Shown: piece after piece, positions 23,147 through 31,306 of the stretch
How positions within the stretch are numbered: the stretch's first letter is position 1
How the letters are laid out: each line of letters begins with the position of its first letter
Position numbers and translations under genes: made by a program
Notes under the pieces: model-generated
Seen by the model: only the letters and a program-made list of their open reading frames with translations
What the model was told of the DNA's origin: nothing
Databases searched by the model: none
DNA from: Prevotella sp. UBA6429
GTDB taxonomy: Bacteria > Bacteroidota > Bacteroidia > Bacteroidales > Bacteroidaceae
Reading direction: 5' to 3'
NCBI GenBank assembly: GCA_002437285.1
Contig: DJOV01000077.1
Coordinates: 1-31,584 of the forward strand
Length of the DNA: 31,584 bases

Positions 23147-26100
23147 TTATTTCAGAGTGGTCTCCTTCAGGCTACGGCTCACCAACATGCCCTTGACGCT
23201 GACCTTTGGCGCTCGGAAGGCGCGGTTGGCCTTGAAGTGGAGGGTGAAGAGTGTTGCGCTGCCCTCGATGGTTGACTGCTCGCCGATGTTGACGAAAGTG
23301 GGATAGAGCACCTGTGAGCCGTCGGTGTGGTGGCGGTCGTAGGTCATGTTGCGCATGCCCTTCACCGCCACGGGTTCCGTCTTGGTGTACTGCATCAGCT
23401 TCAGGTCATAGGGCATCACGAGGCTCAGGGCGTTGACGGCCTTCAGGTCCGTGCCCTTCACCGTGACCGCCACATCGTCGCCAGCCTGGTAGTTGGCCTT
23501 GTTGTAGGTGTAGGTGACGGAGCCTTGCGGTTGCCGGTCATCCTGGTGGGCGATGCCGCCATCGAGCAGTGTGGCCACATTGGAGATGTCGTAAGCGTCG
23601 ATGAGGCCGTTGCCGTTGATGTCACCGTTGGAGATGTAGCCGTCGAAGTCGCTGTCGCCCTTCTTCAGGCCCGTGTAGTTCATGTAGGAAGTGAGGTCGT
23701 TGTCGTCAATCTTGCCGTCCTGGTTGACATCGCCGGGTATGAGCACCTTGGTGTCAGGCAGGCGGAATACATAGAGCTCCGCGCCCGATCCGAAGTCGCC
23801 CACGGCCTGCTTCACGTCCATGCGGATGTAGCGAGCCTGCGGATGGCCGGCGAAGGTCACGTCCTTCTTGGCCGGTGTGCGTTGCCACTGCTGCGTGCCG
23901 GCCGGCAGCCATGTCTTGCCGTCCTTCGAGGTGAAGATGTCAGCCTTGAGGATGGTGCCGTTGCCCGCATTGGCGCGAGGCACATACTGCATCTTGTCGA
24001 GCGTGACGGTGGCGTGCAGGTCCATGGTGACGGAGAACGGCACCGCCTTGGTGTAATAGTCGGTGTGCCAGATGTCGCCACCCTCCTGGAAGTCGAAGAG
24101 CCTGCTGATGGCAAAGCCGTCCATGTCCTTGGCCGTGCTGGTGGCGGTGATGCCACGCAGGGCATACTCCAGCGGGTTCTTGCTGGTCTTGGCGCTGATG
24201 GCTGCCCAGTCGCTGTGCCCGTCGGCATTGACGGCACGCACCTCAAAGGTGTAGCTGGTGCCCGGCAGCAGGTCCTCGAAGAGGAGGCTGTTGTTGCGGA
24301 TGGTGGAGTAGGTCATCGAGTCGAAGCGCACCTCGTAGTAGTCAGCGTTGTCTACAGGCTTCCAGGTGGGGGTGAGCGTGTAGGGAGCGGTCTTCGTCTC
24401 CTGGGCCACGGGCGCAGCGAGCTGTCCGTGGTGTGTCAGCAGTCGAGCGGCAGCCTGGTCATAAGCAAATCCCTTGACATCGACCGTTGTCTCATTGGCC
24501 GTGATGTCGCTCTTGGCCAGCGTGACCTCGATGACGGGGTTCTTGGTGATGTGCCATTCAGCTGCGGCAGTGTCGGGCATGGCAAAGGCGGCCAGCTGTG
24601 GGTGCTCCACATATCTCCAGGTGTTTGCGCCCTCGCCTTCGCTGAGTGTCACCTTCTTCTTGCCGATGGTGGCACGGACGCTCTTCGGCTTGGCCGTGGC
24701 GTTGATGCGCAGGACGGTAGTCTGCTCCTTTGTCATGCCGTCGAAGTCGCCCTCTGTCGGGCAGATGGTCACGCAGAGGTTGCCCTTGGCGTCGAGTTCC
24801 GAACTGACCTTGGTGGTGGTGTGCTTGCCGCCGAGGTAAGCCTCGGTGGTTCCGTCGTCATCATATAAGGTGAACTCGGAGTGTCCGGCAGGCCATATCT
24901 CAAAGATGCGCTCGCCCTTGTTCACCTGGTGGATGTTGTTGTTGGGGCGGTTCATGGGTATGATGGCTCCAGCCTTGACGAAGAGCGGCAACTTCCAGAG
25001 CGGTGCATCGTAGTTGTTGAGGATGCGGCCACCCTCGTAGACATCACCGGTGAAATAGTCAATCCACTGGCCTTCGGGCAGGTAGATGCCGTTGCGCACG
25101 TCGTTTCCCGCCTTGTCGGCCTGAGTCTGCTGGTAGATGGGAGCCACGAGCAGTGATGGGCCATACATGTACTGATACTTCGTGGCAGCCGAGTGGGTGT
25201 ATCGGTTGGGGTAGTCGAGGAACATGGCGCGGATGAGCGGTTCGCCCGTCACGGCCTGCTGTGCGCAGGTGTAGGTGTAGGGCAGCCATTCCGACTTCAG
25301 CTTCAGGTAGGCCCTGTTGAGGCTGGTGGCCGGCTCGCCGAGCGCTTGCGGATACTTCTCGTTGGCACCCCATCCGTCCATGTTGAGCTGCATGGGCGTG
25401 AACGCCTTCCACTGGAAGTCGCGTATGTTGACCAGTTGGTTCTTGCCTCCGAAGATGCCATCCATGTCCGACGTGATGTTGCCCATGCCCGACAGGCCAG
25501 CGCCGATATAAGTGGGGATGTGGAAGCGGATGTACTCCCATTCTCCGCCGTTCTGGTCACCCGTCCACACGCCTGCGTAGCGCTGCGTGCCGGCCCATCC
25601 GTCGAGCGTGATGATGAAGGGGCGTGCGTCAGAGCCATAGTAGGGCATGATGTGCGCCACGTCGGCTATGCCGTTGAGCCCGAAGCTGTATCCGGCTCCG
25701 ACCCATGCCACGTCGGTCTTCAGCACGCGCACGCCAGCGTCGCGCACCTCCTTGACGATGTCGCGTTGCAACAGGGCGGGAATGCTGTCGATGGGGTGGA
25801 GGTTCGACTGGGTCCAGAGTCCTATCTCCACACCCTTGGAACGGGCATAGTCGCCGAAGCTCTTGAGGTTGGCGATGTTGCCGTCGAGGGTGCTGGTCTG
25901 TCCGTAGCCGGCACCGTAGCCGTCGTTGGGCAGCACCCATCCCAGTGGCATGTCGGCCGCGTTGTATCGGTCGATGACGGCGCGGGCAGAGAACTGGTAG
26001 TTGTCCTTCTCTCCGTTGAGGCTTTCCTTGATGCCTCCGTTGTCCTTTTGGCTCTCGGTGTATCGCTTGCCGTCCTCGAAGAGGATGCCGCGCGAGGGAT

Positions 26101-26938
26101 CGGAGGTCTCCTTCCAGTAGTCGCGGTTGTAGGCGTTGAGATGTCCCTCGTAGAAGGCAAACTTAGGCAGCAGCACGGGGTTGCCCGTGAGCTGGTAGTA
26201 GTCGTTGAGAAGTTCGGTGGGGTGCTGGTCGACCATGAAGAACACGTCCATCCAGGGTGTGTCGTGTGTGATGGCCACCAGTCCCTTGTCGGTCTTGCCG
26301 AAGTCGTAGGTGCCCGGTTGGAACGTGTAGCACATCAGGCCGTAGCCCCCCGTCGACCAATAGAAAGGTGCGGGTGAGCAAACGCCGCCGTCGGTCCAAG
26401 AGTTGGTGTTGACGATGTCGATCTTCTGTCCGCGATGCGAGAAGCGTCCGTTCTGCACACCGCCGCCGTAGTACCACTCGTCAGGCTTCTGGCTGAGCGT
26501 GAGTGTGGTCTGTCCGTGCTCGAAGGTGGTGGGCAGGGCCTGGCTCACCACGGTCTGCTGGCGCCTGAGGTCGGTGACGCTGACGAGCGCCCCCTTCTTG
26601 CTGAAGTCGACGCGCACGTCGCTGGTGCAGACGCTCACCTTGTCGCCCTCGTTGGCGACGACCAGCGGTCCCACCTCACGGCGTGGGTTGTTGGTGAGGA
26701 TCTGCGCCTCGGGCTTGGCCTGCGGATCGCGGATGATTCCTCCGCTGTTGTCCTGGAAGAGGCGGAAAATGTTGGGACCATAGAAGTCGATGGTCATGGT
26801 GTGGCCATCGGCCAGCGTCACCTCGGCGGTGGTGGCGTTGATGCGCCTGATGCCCGTCACGTCAGAGGCCAGCGTGGCCAGTGCGGGGGCTGATGCCATG
26901 AGGGCGGAGAGCATCAGGCGTTCAAGATGTTTGTTCAT
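23147..26938 (-). CDS. Secreted GH31 glycosidase with dockerin and cohesin-like domains
   Basis: A 1263-residue exported glycoside hydrolase. A signal peptide lies at the N-terminus (LMLSALMASAPALATLA). Domain order: GH31 N-terminal beta-sandwich (about 28-230), then a TIM barrel with catalytic nucleophile Asp409 in VLKTDVAWVG and acid/base Asp461 in VWTGDQNGGEW. A beta-sheet C-domain follows (about 590-800), then a fibronectin III-like segment (about 860-935) and an F5/8-type C (discoidin) segment (about 935-1060). A dockerin I-like region (about 1067-1135) has calcium loops DVNQDGKIDDND and DINGNGLIDAYD. Last is a cohesin-like beta domain (about 1145-1260). Substrate could be alpha-glucosides, alpha-galactosides or alpha-xylosides; sequence alone does not decide. 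The open frame runs upstream through the tRNA, but the ATG at 26938 gives the signal peptide. No clear promoter was seen in the 80 bases before it. Confidence 0.88.
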   Translation of the reverse strand: MNKHLERLMLSALMASAPALATLASDVTGIRRINATTAEVTLADGHTMTIDFYGPNIFRLFQDNSGGIIRDPQAKPEAQILTNNPRREVGPLVVANEGDKVSVCTSDVRVDFSKKGALVSVTDLRRQQTVVSQALPTTFEHGQTTLTLSQKPDEWYYGGGVQNGRFSHRGQKIDIVNTNSWTDGGVCSPAPFYWSTGGYGLMCYTFQPGTYDFGKTDKGLVAITHDTPWMDVFFMVDQHPTELLNDYYQLTGNPVLLPKFAFYEGHLNAYNRDYWKETSDPSRGILFEDGKRYTESQKDNGGIKESLNGEKDNYQFSARAVIDRYNAADMPLGWVLPNDGYGAGYGQTSTLDGNIANLKSFGDYARSKGVEIGLWTQSNLHPIDSIPALLQRDIVKEVRDAGVRVLKTDVAWVGAGYSFGLNGIADVAHIMPYYGSDARPFIITLDGWAGTQRYAGVWTGDQNGGEWEYIRFHIPTYIGAGLSGMGNITSDMDGIFGGKNQLVNIRDFQWKAFTPMQLNMDGWGANEKYPQALGEPATSLNRAYLKLKSEWLPYTYTCAQQAVTGEPLIRAMFLDYPNRYTHSAATKYQYMYGPSLLVAPIYQQTQADKAGNDVRNGIYLPEGQWIDYFTGDVYEGGRILNNYDAPLWKLPLFVKAGAIIPMNRPNNNIHQVNKGERIFEIWPAGHSEFTLYDDDGTTEAYLGGKHTTTKVSSELDAKGNLCVTICPTEGDFDGMTKEQTTVLRINATAKPKSVRATIGKKKVTLSEGEGANTWRYVEHPQLAAFAMPDTAAAEWHITKNPVIEVTLAKSDITANETTVDVKGFAYDQAAARLLTHHGQLAAPVAQETKTAPYTLTPTWKPVDNADYYEVRFDSMTYSTIRNNSLLFEDLLPGTSYTFEVRAVNADGHSDWAAISAKTSKNPLEYALRGITATSTAKDMDGFAISRLFDFQEGGDIWHTDYYTKAVPFSVTMDLHATVTLDKMQYVPRANAGNGTILKADIFTSKDGKTWLPAGTQQWQRTPAKKDVTFAGHPQARYIRMDVKQAVGDFGSGAELYVFRLPDTKVLIPGDVNQDGKIDDNDLTSYMNYTGLKKGDSDFDGYISNGDINGNGLIDAYDISNVATLLDGGIAHQDDRQPQGSVTYTYNKANYQAGDDVAVTVKGTDLKAVNALSLVMPYDLKLMQYTKTEPVAVKGMRNMTYDRHHTDGSQVLYPTFVNIGEQSTIEGSATLFTLHFKANRAFRAPKVSVKGMLVSRSLKETTLK

Positions 26939-27017
26939 GGTTATGAAGTTGGTTGTACGTCTTAGTTGTCGTTTCGGTAGCGGTCCTTCAGGTAAGGGCC
27001 TTCGCTGGGGCGCAACG

Positions 27018-27052
27018 AAAAAAGGTGTGCCGGAGTTATCTCTGACACACCT
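27018..27052 (-). terminator. Intrinsic terminator of the tRNA gene
   Basis: On the minus strand AGGTGTG and CACACCT (27023-27029 and 27046-27052) form a seven-pair stem with a 16-base loop, followed by six Ts. It begins about nine bases after the CCA end of the tRNA. Confidence 0.75.
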
Positions 27053-27060
27053 TCTCGTGT

Positions 27061-27138
27061 TGGTAGGGACGATCGGGCTCGAACCGATGACCTCTGCAAT
27101 GTGACTGCAGCGCTCTAAACCAACTGGGCTACGCCCCT
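27061..27138 (-). tRNA. tRNA-Val, anticodon CAC
   Basis: A 78-base tRNA on the minus strand. The acceptor stem AGGGGCG pairs with CGTCCCT with one G-U pair. The T arm is ATCGG-TTCGAGC-CCGAT and the anticodon arm CTGCA-GTCACAT-TGCAG, placing T at 33 and CAC at 34-36 (27101-27103 on the plus strand), which reads GTG valine codons. The discriminator is A and CCA is encoded (27061-27063). The D stem GCCC/GAGC contains a C-A mismatch at the third pair, and the D loop is long. Its own promoter and terminator are visible on either side. Confidence 0.85.
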
Positions 27139-27150
27139 GTTTTCGGTGTG

Positions 27151-27182
27151 CAAAATTACGAAAGATTTCTGTTACCTCCAAA
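27151..27182 (-). promoter_or_regulatory. Promoter of the tRNA-Val gene
   Basis: On the minus strand a TTTG (27179-27182) lies exactly 20 bases from TAATTTTG (27151-27158), an excellent match to the Bacteroidota -33/-7 promoter. The tRNA starts 12 bases downstream of the -7 box. Confidence 0.85.
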
Positions 27183-27391
27183 TTTTTCGGCAAGAATTTT
27201 ATAAAAAAGTGCATTTTATGGTTTTAAAGGTACTTGCCGATGGGTTTCGAGAGGGAAGGTGCAGGTAAGGCGCGGGTGCCGTCGGTGCTGGCGACGATGT
27301 CTCTTGGTAGTGGTGCGACTTTCCCGGACGTTGCTCCCATGTCTCCAAAGCGTTGCAAATGGTAACATTCGCCGAAAATGCAAGGCTTTTC

Positions 27392-27423
27392 CTTGGAGAC
27401 TCGCCCGATGTTTGATACTTTTG
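27392..27423 (+). promoter_or_regulatory. Promoter of the GH5-GH43 gene
   Basis: CTTG (27392-27395) and TACTTTTG (27416-27423) are 20 bases apart, matching the -33 TTTG and -7 TAnnTTTG boxes with one mismatch. The start codon is 75 bases downstream. Between 27183 and 27391 I see no gene. Confidence 0.7.
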
Positions 27424-27498
27424 CGGTATGAAGTTGTGTGGCGCCATAGCCATTGTGTGGCAACCCCGCCACACGTAACAGGAAAAACCTATATTGAC

Positions 27499-30400
27499 AT
27501 GAAACAAACCCTAAAGCAAACGATGTTGGGCGCTCTGCTCCTGCTGGGAGGCTTGACGACTGCCACGGCGCAGCAGGAAGAGGTCACCCTGCCCAAGCCC
27601 CTGCCCACGCTCAAGGTGGAAGGCCGCTGGCTGACCGACCAGCACGGCAACCATGTGGTGTTGCATGGCGTGATGGACACGCCAAGCGCTTATTTCAATG
27701 GTGGCCGGTGGGGATGGAGCTACAGCAGCGTGACTCCCTGCATCAATTACTTCAAGAAGATTTTCGCGGGCCTGGAGCAGGCCCGTTGCAATGTGTTCCG
27801 CCTCCACATGGATCCCGCCTGGACCAACGACCCCGCAAGTGACTACGTCTACGCTGGCTCCGAGGGCCAGGCCTCTGACGCCACAGGCGAGGCCTCCATC
27901 ACCAAGTTCAACCCAGACCGACTGACCTCTTACCTGAAGACGCTCTACTTCCCCCTGGCCAAGTCGGCCATGGACCACAGGATGTATGTCGTGGTGCGCC
28001 CGCCCGGAGTGTGCCCCGGCAAGCTGAAGGTTGGCGATTACTACAACCGGTATCTCATGACCGTGTGGGACATCTTCACCAAGAACGACTCTGTCCGCAA
28101 GTATGCCGGGCAGATCAGCATCGAGCTCGCCAATGAGCCCGTGAGCCTGACCAACGCCGAGGGCAACGACGACCCCAAGGCCCTTCACGACTTCTTCCAG
28201 CCCATCGTCGACAAGATACGCGCCAATGGATTCACGGGCGTCATCTGGGTGCCGGGCACCGGATGGCAAGCCAACTACACCAGCTATGCCACCTATCCCA
28301 TCGAGGGCTACAACATCGGCTATGCCGTGCATGACTACTGCGGCTGGTATGGTTGCAGCGACGACACGCCCAGCCCTGAGAACAAGATCAAGCAGTTTGG
28401 CAAGCAGGTGCCCGTGGTCGACACCAACCCCGTCATCATCACCGAGGTGGACTGGAGCCCGGAGAAGCCTGGCACCGGCCACTACAATGAGCACGGCACG
28501 TGGGTGCCCGGCAACTATGGCACATGGGCCACGGGGTCCACGTCGAAGTGGGGCAAGGCCTACAAGGCGATGCTCGACCACTACGGCAACATCTCCATGA
28601 CGCTGTCGGGAACGGGTTGCCTCATCGATATTGACACCCTCATCGCCAAGAACAAGGTGGTGCCTGCCTTCGGAGGCCTGGAGGAGGCTTGCGGCAAAGC
28701 CTGCATGGACTGGTATGCCGAATACTACAACAAGGACTGGCCCCATGCCGACTTCAAGAATGTCTCATGCAGCGACTTGGGCAATGGCCGCTACAAGAAC
28801 CCTGTGATCTTCGCCGACTTCCCCGACCCGGATGTCATCCGTGTGGACGACACCTATTATATGGTAAGCACCACCATGCACCACTTCCCCGGTGCCACCA
28901 TCCTCAAGTCGAAGGACCTCGTCAACTGGCAGTACTGCGCCAACCCGCTCACGCAGCTCTCGTCGAAGGACGACTACTCGCTGCTCCATGGCAAGAACGC
29001 TTACGCCCGCGGCATGTGGGCCTGCTCGATGAAGTATCACAACGGCAAGTTCCACATCCTCATCAACGGCAGTGACGCAGGAGGATTCCTGTTGACGGCC
29101 ACCGATCCCGAGGGTAAGTGGACCGTGAAGCCGCTGCCCCGCGTCTACTATGACCCGGGCATGCTCTTCGACAACGGCAAGGTCTATGTGGCTTGCGGCA
29201 TCGGCAACATCCAGATGTGTGAGCTCGACGAAGACTTCAACTTCATCCGTGAGCAGAATGTCATCAAGGACAAGCAAGGCCTCGAAGGCAGTCACCTCTA
29301 TAAGATTGGCGACTATTACTACATCTACGCCACCTACGGCGGCTGGCCCTCCGGACAGGCCGTCTTCCGCTCGAAGAACATCTTCGGTCCCTATGAGGAG
29401 AAGATGCTCGTGGAGAAGACCATCAACGGCAAGCCCAACACCGTGCACCAGGGCGCCTTGGTGGACACGCCCAGCGGCGAGTGGTGGACCGTCCTGCAGC
29501 AAGACCTCGGCAGCGCTGGCCGCATGCCTAACCTGCAACCCGTGAAATGGACGAACGACTGGCCTGTCGTGGGCAACAAGGGCGTGCCCTACACAGCCTA
29601 CAACAAGCCTGCCACGGGAGAGCCTCAGCCCAAGGCATCGCTGCCCACCAACGACAACTTCCGCAGCTATCCGCTCGGCATGCAGTGGGAGTGGAACCAC
29701 AATCCCGACAACGGGGCGTGGAGCCTCTTCGAGCGCCCGGGATGGTTGAGACTGAGACCTTCGGGAACGGCCGAGCGCCTCACCGAGGCACGCAACATGC
29801 TCACCCAGCGCATTTTCTGTTTCACCGACAAGACGTCGCTGGGCACCGTGCGCCTCGACGTGAGCCATCTCGCGGAAGGCGACCGCGCGGGCATCTGCAT
29901 CTTCCAGGACCCCTATGCCATGATCGCTGCCGAGAGGCAGGACGGAAAGCTCAAGCTCTCGTGGAGGCAAGACACGCTGACCCATCTGAGTGACTTCACT
30001 CCAGCGGAGAAGACCGTCGAGCTGGCCGACACCGACATCGTCTACCTGCGCGCCATGTATAGCTATGCGACGGGACAGACCAAGTTCTATTACTCGCTCA
30101 ACAACGTGCGCTTCACGCCGCTCGGCGAGACAACCACACTGCGCTACAACCTCAGCGTCTTCGTGGGCGCCCGCTTCGGCCTGTTCTGCTACTCCACGAC
30201 ACCCGGCTCGGAGGGCTACGCCGACTTCGACTGGTTCTCCACCGAGAGCAAGTTTGACGAGGCCAACTATTATCCCGCCGACTTCCAGGGCTACAGCGAG
30301 GACATGCTCACCGTAGACCGCCTTGCGGTCGATGCCGCGGCATGCGAGATGCTCGTGGGCAACAGCACGCCGCTGACGCTCACCGCCACCTACCGCGACG

Positions 30401-31134
30401 GTCACACCGACAACGTGGCGGCGCAGGCGCGCTACACCATCCAGGGCGACTGTGTGGAGATCAGCGGCGGACGCATCGTCGGCCTCAGCGAGGGCACGGC
30501 GGAGGTGACCGCCACCTATACCGACCCCTTGGGCCACGAACTGACCGAGACCTTTGAGGTGCGCTCCACCTTCTTCCCCTTCGCCTCTAAGTATGTCAAC
30601 ACCTCCTTCTTCGCTCAGGGCAAGTATGACGAGGCCACGCGTACCTTCCGGCCCGGGCAGTGGGGACAGATGGGGTGGCAGTACGACAACGGGGCTGACA
30701 TGTCGGCCTACAAGTACTTGGTGGTCAAGCTCAAGAACACCAGCAGTTCGTCGCACCTCAACATCTTCACCAGCCCCAGCATCTGGAGCGCCAACCATTC
30801 CACGGCCGACTTCGGCACGCGCAAGCAGATCGTGGTCAACCTGCAGACGGCCAAGTATACCAGCGACGACAAGAAGGGCCAGGCCCTCGACACGAAGCAT
30901 GTGTGCATCGTCAGCTTCTGGGGAACGGGCGGACAGGATATCCAGGTGGAGGATGTCTACCTCACCAACAACGACGATTACAGCCCCATCACAGGCATCG
31001 CCGACAACCAGATGCCCACCGTCAGCGATAGCCCGCAGCCCTGGTATGACCTCATGGGCCGCCGCATGCCTGATGGTGTGAAGCTCCCGGCTGGCGTCTA
31101 TATCACCAACGGAAAGAAGATTGTTGTAAAATAA
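27499..31134 (+). CDS. Secreted GH5-GH43 bifunctional glycosidase
   Basis: A 1211-residue exported enzyme joining two catalytic modules. The signal peptide is MLGALLLLGGLTTATAQQ. The GH5-like module (about 35-415) has acid/base Glu213 in IELANEPVS and nucleophile Glu316 in VIITEVDWSPEK. The GH43 module (about 435-700) has base Asp443 in FPDPDVIRV, Asp552 in YYDPGMLFDNG and acid Glu596 in GLEGSHLYKIGDYYYIYA. A concanavalin-like beta-sandwich (about 715-930) follows, as in GH43 beta-xylosidases. Then come a Big_2-like domain (about 945-1025) and a carbohydrate-binding-like beta domain (about 1030-1165). The last part (about 1180-1211: DLMGRRMPDGVKLPAGVYI then GKKIVVK) resembles a type IX secretion sorting signal. 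Action on arabinoxylan or xylan is likely from the family mix. The frame extends upstream, but the ATG at 27499 yields the signal peptide. No SusC/SusD neighbours are present. Confidence 0.9.
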   Translation: MKQTLKQTMLGALLLLGGLTTATAQQEEVTLPKPLPTLKVEGRWLTDQHGNHVVLHGVMDTPSAYFNGGRWGWSYSSVTPCINYFKKIFAGLEQARCNVFRLHMDPAWTNDPASDYVYAGSEGQASDATGEASITKFNPDRLTSYLKTLYFPLAKSAMDHRMYVVVRPPGVCPGKLKVGDYYNRYLMTVWDIFTKNDSVRKYAGQISIELANEPVSLTNAEGNDDPKALHDFFQPIVDKIRANGFTGVIWVPGTGWQANYTSYATYPIEGYNIGYAVHDYCGWYGCSDDTPSPENKIKQFGKQVPVVDTNPVIITEVDWSPEKPGTGHYNEHGTWVPGNYGTWATGSTSKWGKAYKAMLDHYGNISMTLSGTGCLIDIDTLIAKNKVVPAFGGLEEACGKACMDWYAEYYNKDWPHADFKNVSCSDLGNGRYKNPVIFADFPDPDVIRVDDTYYMVSTTMHHFPGATILKSKDLVNWQYCANPLTQLSSKDDYSLLHGKNAYARGMWACSMKYHNGKFHILINGSDAGGFLLTATDPEGKWTVKPLPRVYYDPGMLFDNGKVYVACGIGNIQMCELDEDFNFIREQNVIKDKQGLEGSHLYKIGDYYYIYATYGGWPSGQAVFRSKNIFGPYEEKMLVEKTINGKPNTVHQGALVDTPSGEWWTVLQQDLGSAGRMPNLQPVKWTNDWPVVGNKGVPYTAYNKPATGEPQPKASLPTNDNFRSYPLGMQWEWNHNPDNGAWSLFERPGWLRLRPSGTAERLTEARNMLTQRIFCFTDKTSLGTVRLDVSHLAEGDRAGICIFQDPYAMIAAERQDGKLKLSWRQDTLTHLSDFTPAEKTVELADTDIVYLRAMYSYATGQTKFYYSLNNVRFTPLGETTTLRYNLSVFVGARFGLFCYSTTPGSEGYADFDWFSTESKFDEANYYPADFQGYSEDMLTVDRLAVDAAACEMLVGNSTPLTLTATYRDGHTDNVAAQARYTIQGDCVEISGGRIVGLSEGTAEVTATYTDPLGHELTETFEVRSTFFPFASKYVNTSFFAQGKYDEATRTFRPGQWGQMGWQYDNGADMSAYKYLVVKLKNTSSSSHLNIFTSPSIWSANHSTADFGTRKQIVVNLQTAKYTSDDKKGQALDTKHVCIVSFWGTGGQDIQVEDVYLTNNDDYSPITGIADNQMPTVSDSPQPWYDLMGRRMPDGVKLPAGVYITNGKKIVVK

Positions 31135-31188
31135 GTGATTTTATTCAGAGTGACAGACGGGCCCATGCGAGGGTAACCGTCAGCTTTT

Positions 31189-31240
31189 CTCCCCGCAGCT
31201 GCCTTGGCCGCAAAGAACCAAGGCGGTTGCGGGGAGTTTC
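31189..31240 (+). terminator. Intrinsic terminator after the GH5-GH43 gene
   Basis: CTCCCCGCA (31189-31197) pairs with TGCGGGGAG (31228-31236), and GCCTTGG (31201-31207) pairs with CCAAGGC (31218-31224). The loop is ten bases and a short T-run follows. It is 54 bases past the stop codon. Confidence 0.85.
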
Positions 31241-31306
31241 AAATTGTCATCGCATGAGGTAATGTCTTTGGTTTGGCTCTATCCACAAAATAATATGGGC
31301 TCTTCG

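Noticed and set aside
25193..26377. Long plus-strand open frame opposite the GH31 gene
   Set aside because: Antisense shadow of a gene with clear catalytic motifs; Val/His/Gly-rich and without recognisable domains. The same holds for the plus-strand frame at 23327-24868.
27061..27138. tRNA-Val as an attachment site of an integrated element
   Set aside because: No duplicate of the tRNA 3' end and no integrase were seen in the window.
26939..27214. N-terminal extension of the GH31 protein through the tRNA gene
   Set aside because: The extension would translate across a tRNA and a terminator. The ATG at 26938 is directly followed by a proper signal peptide.
28765..30900. A 711-residue minus-strand open frame opposite the GH5-GH43 gene
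   Set aside because: Antisense shadow. The plus strand carries intact GH43 catalytic residues, and the minus translation is compositionally biased with no motif.
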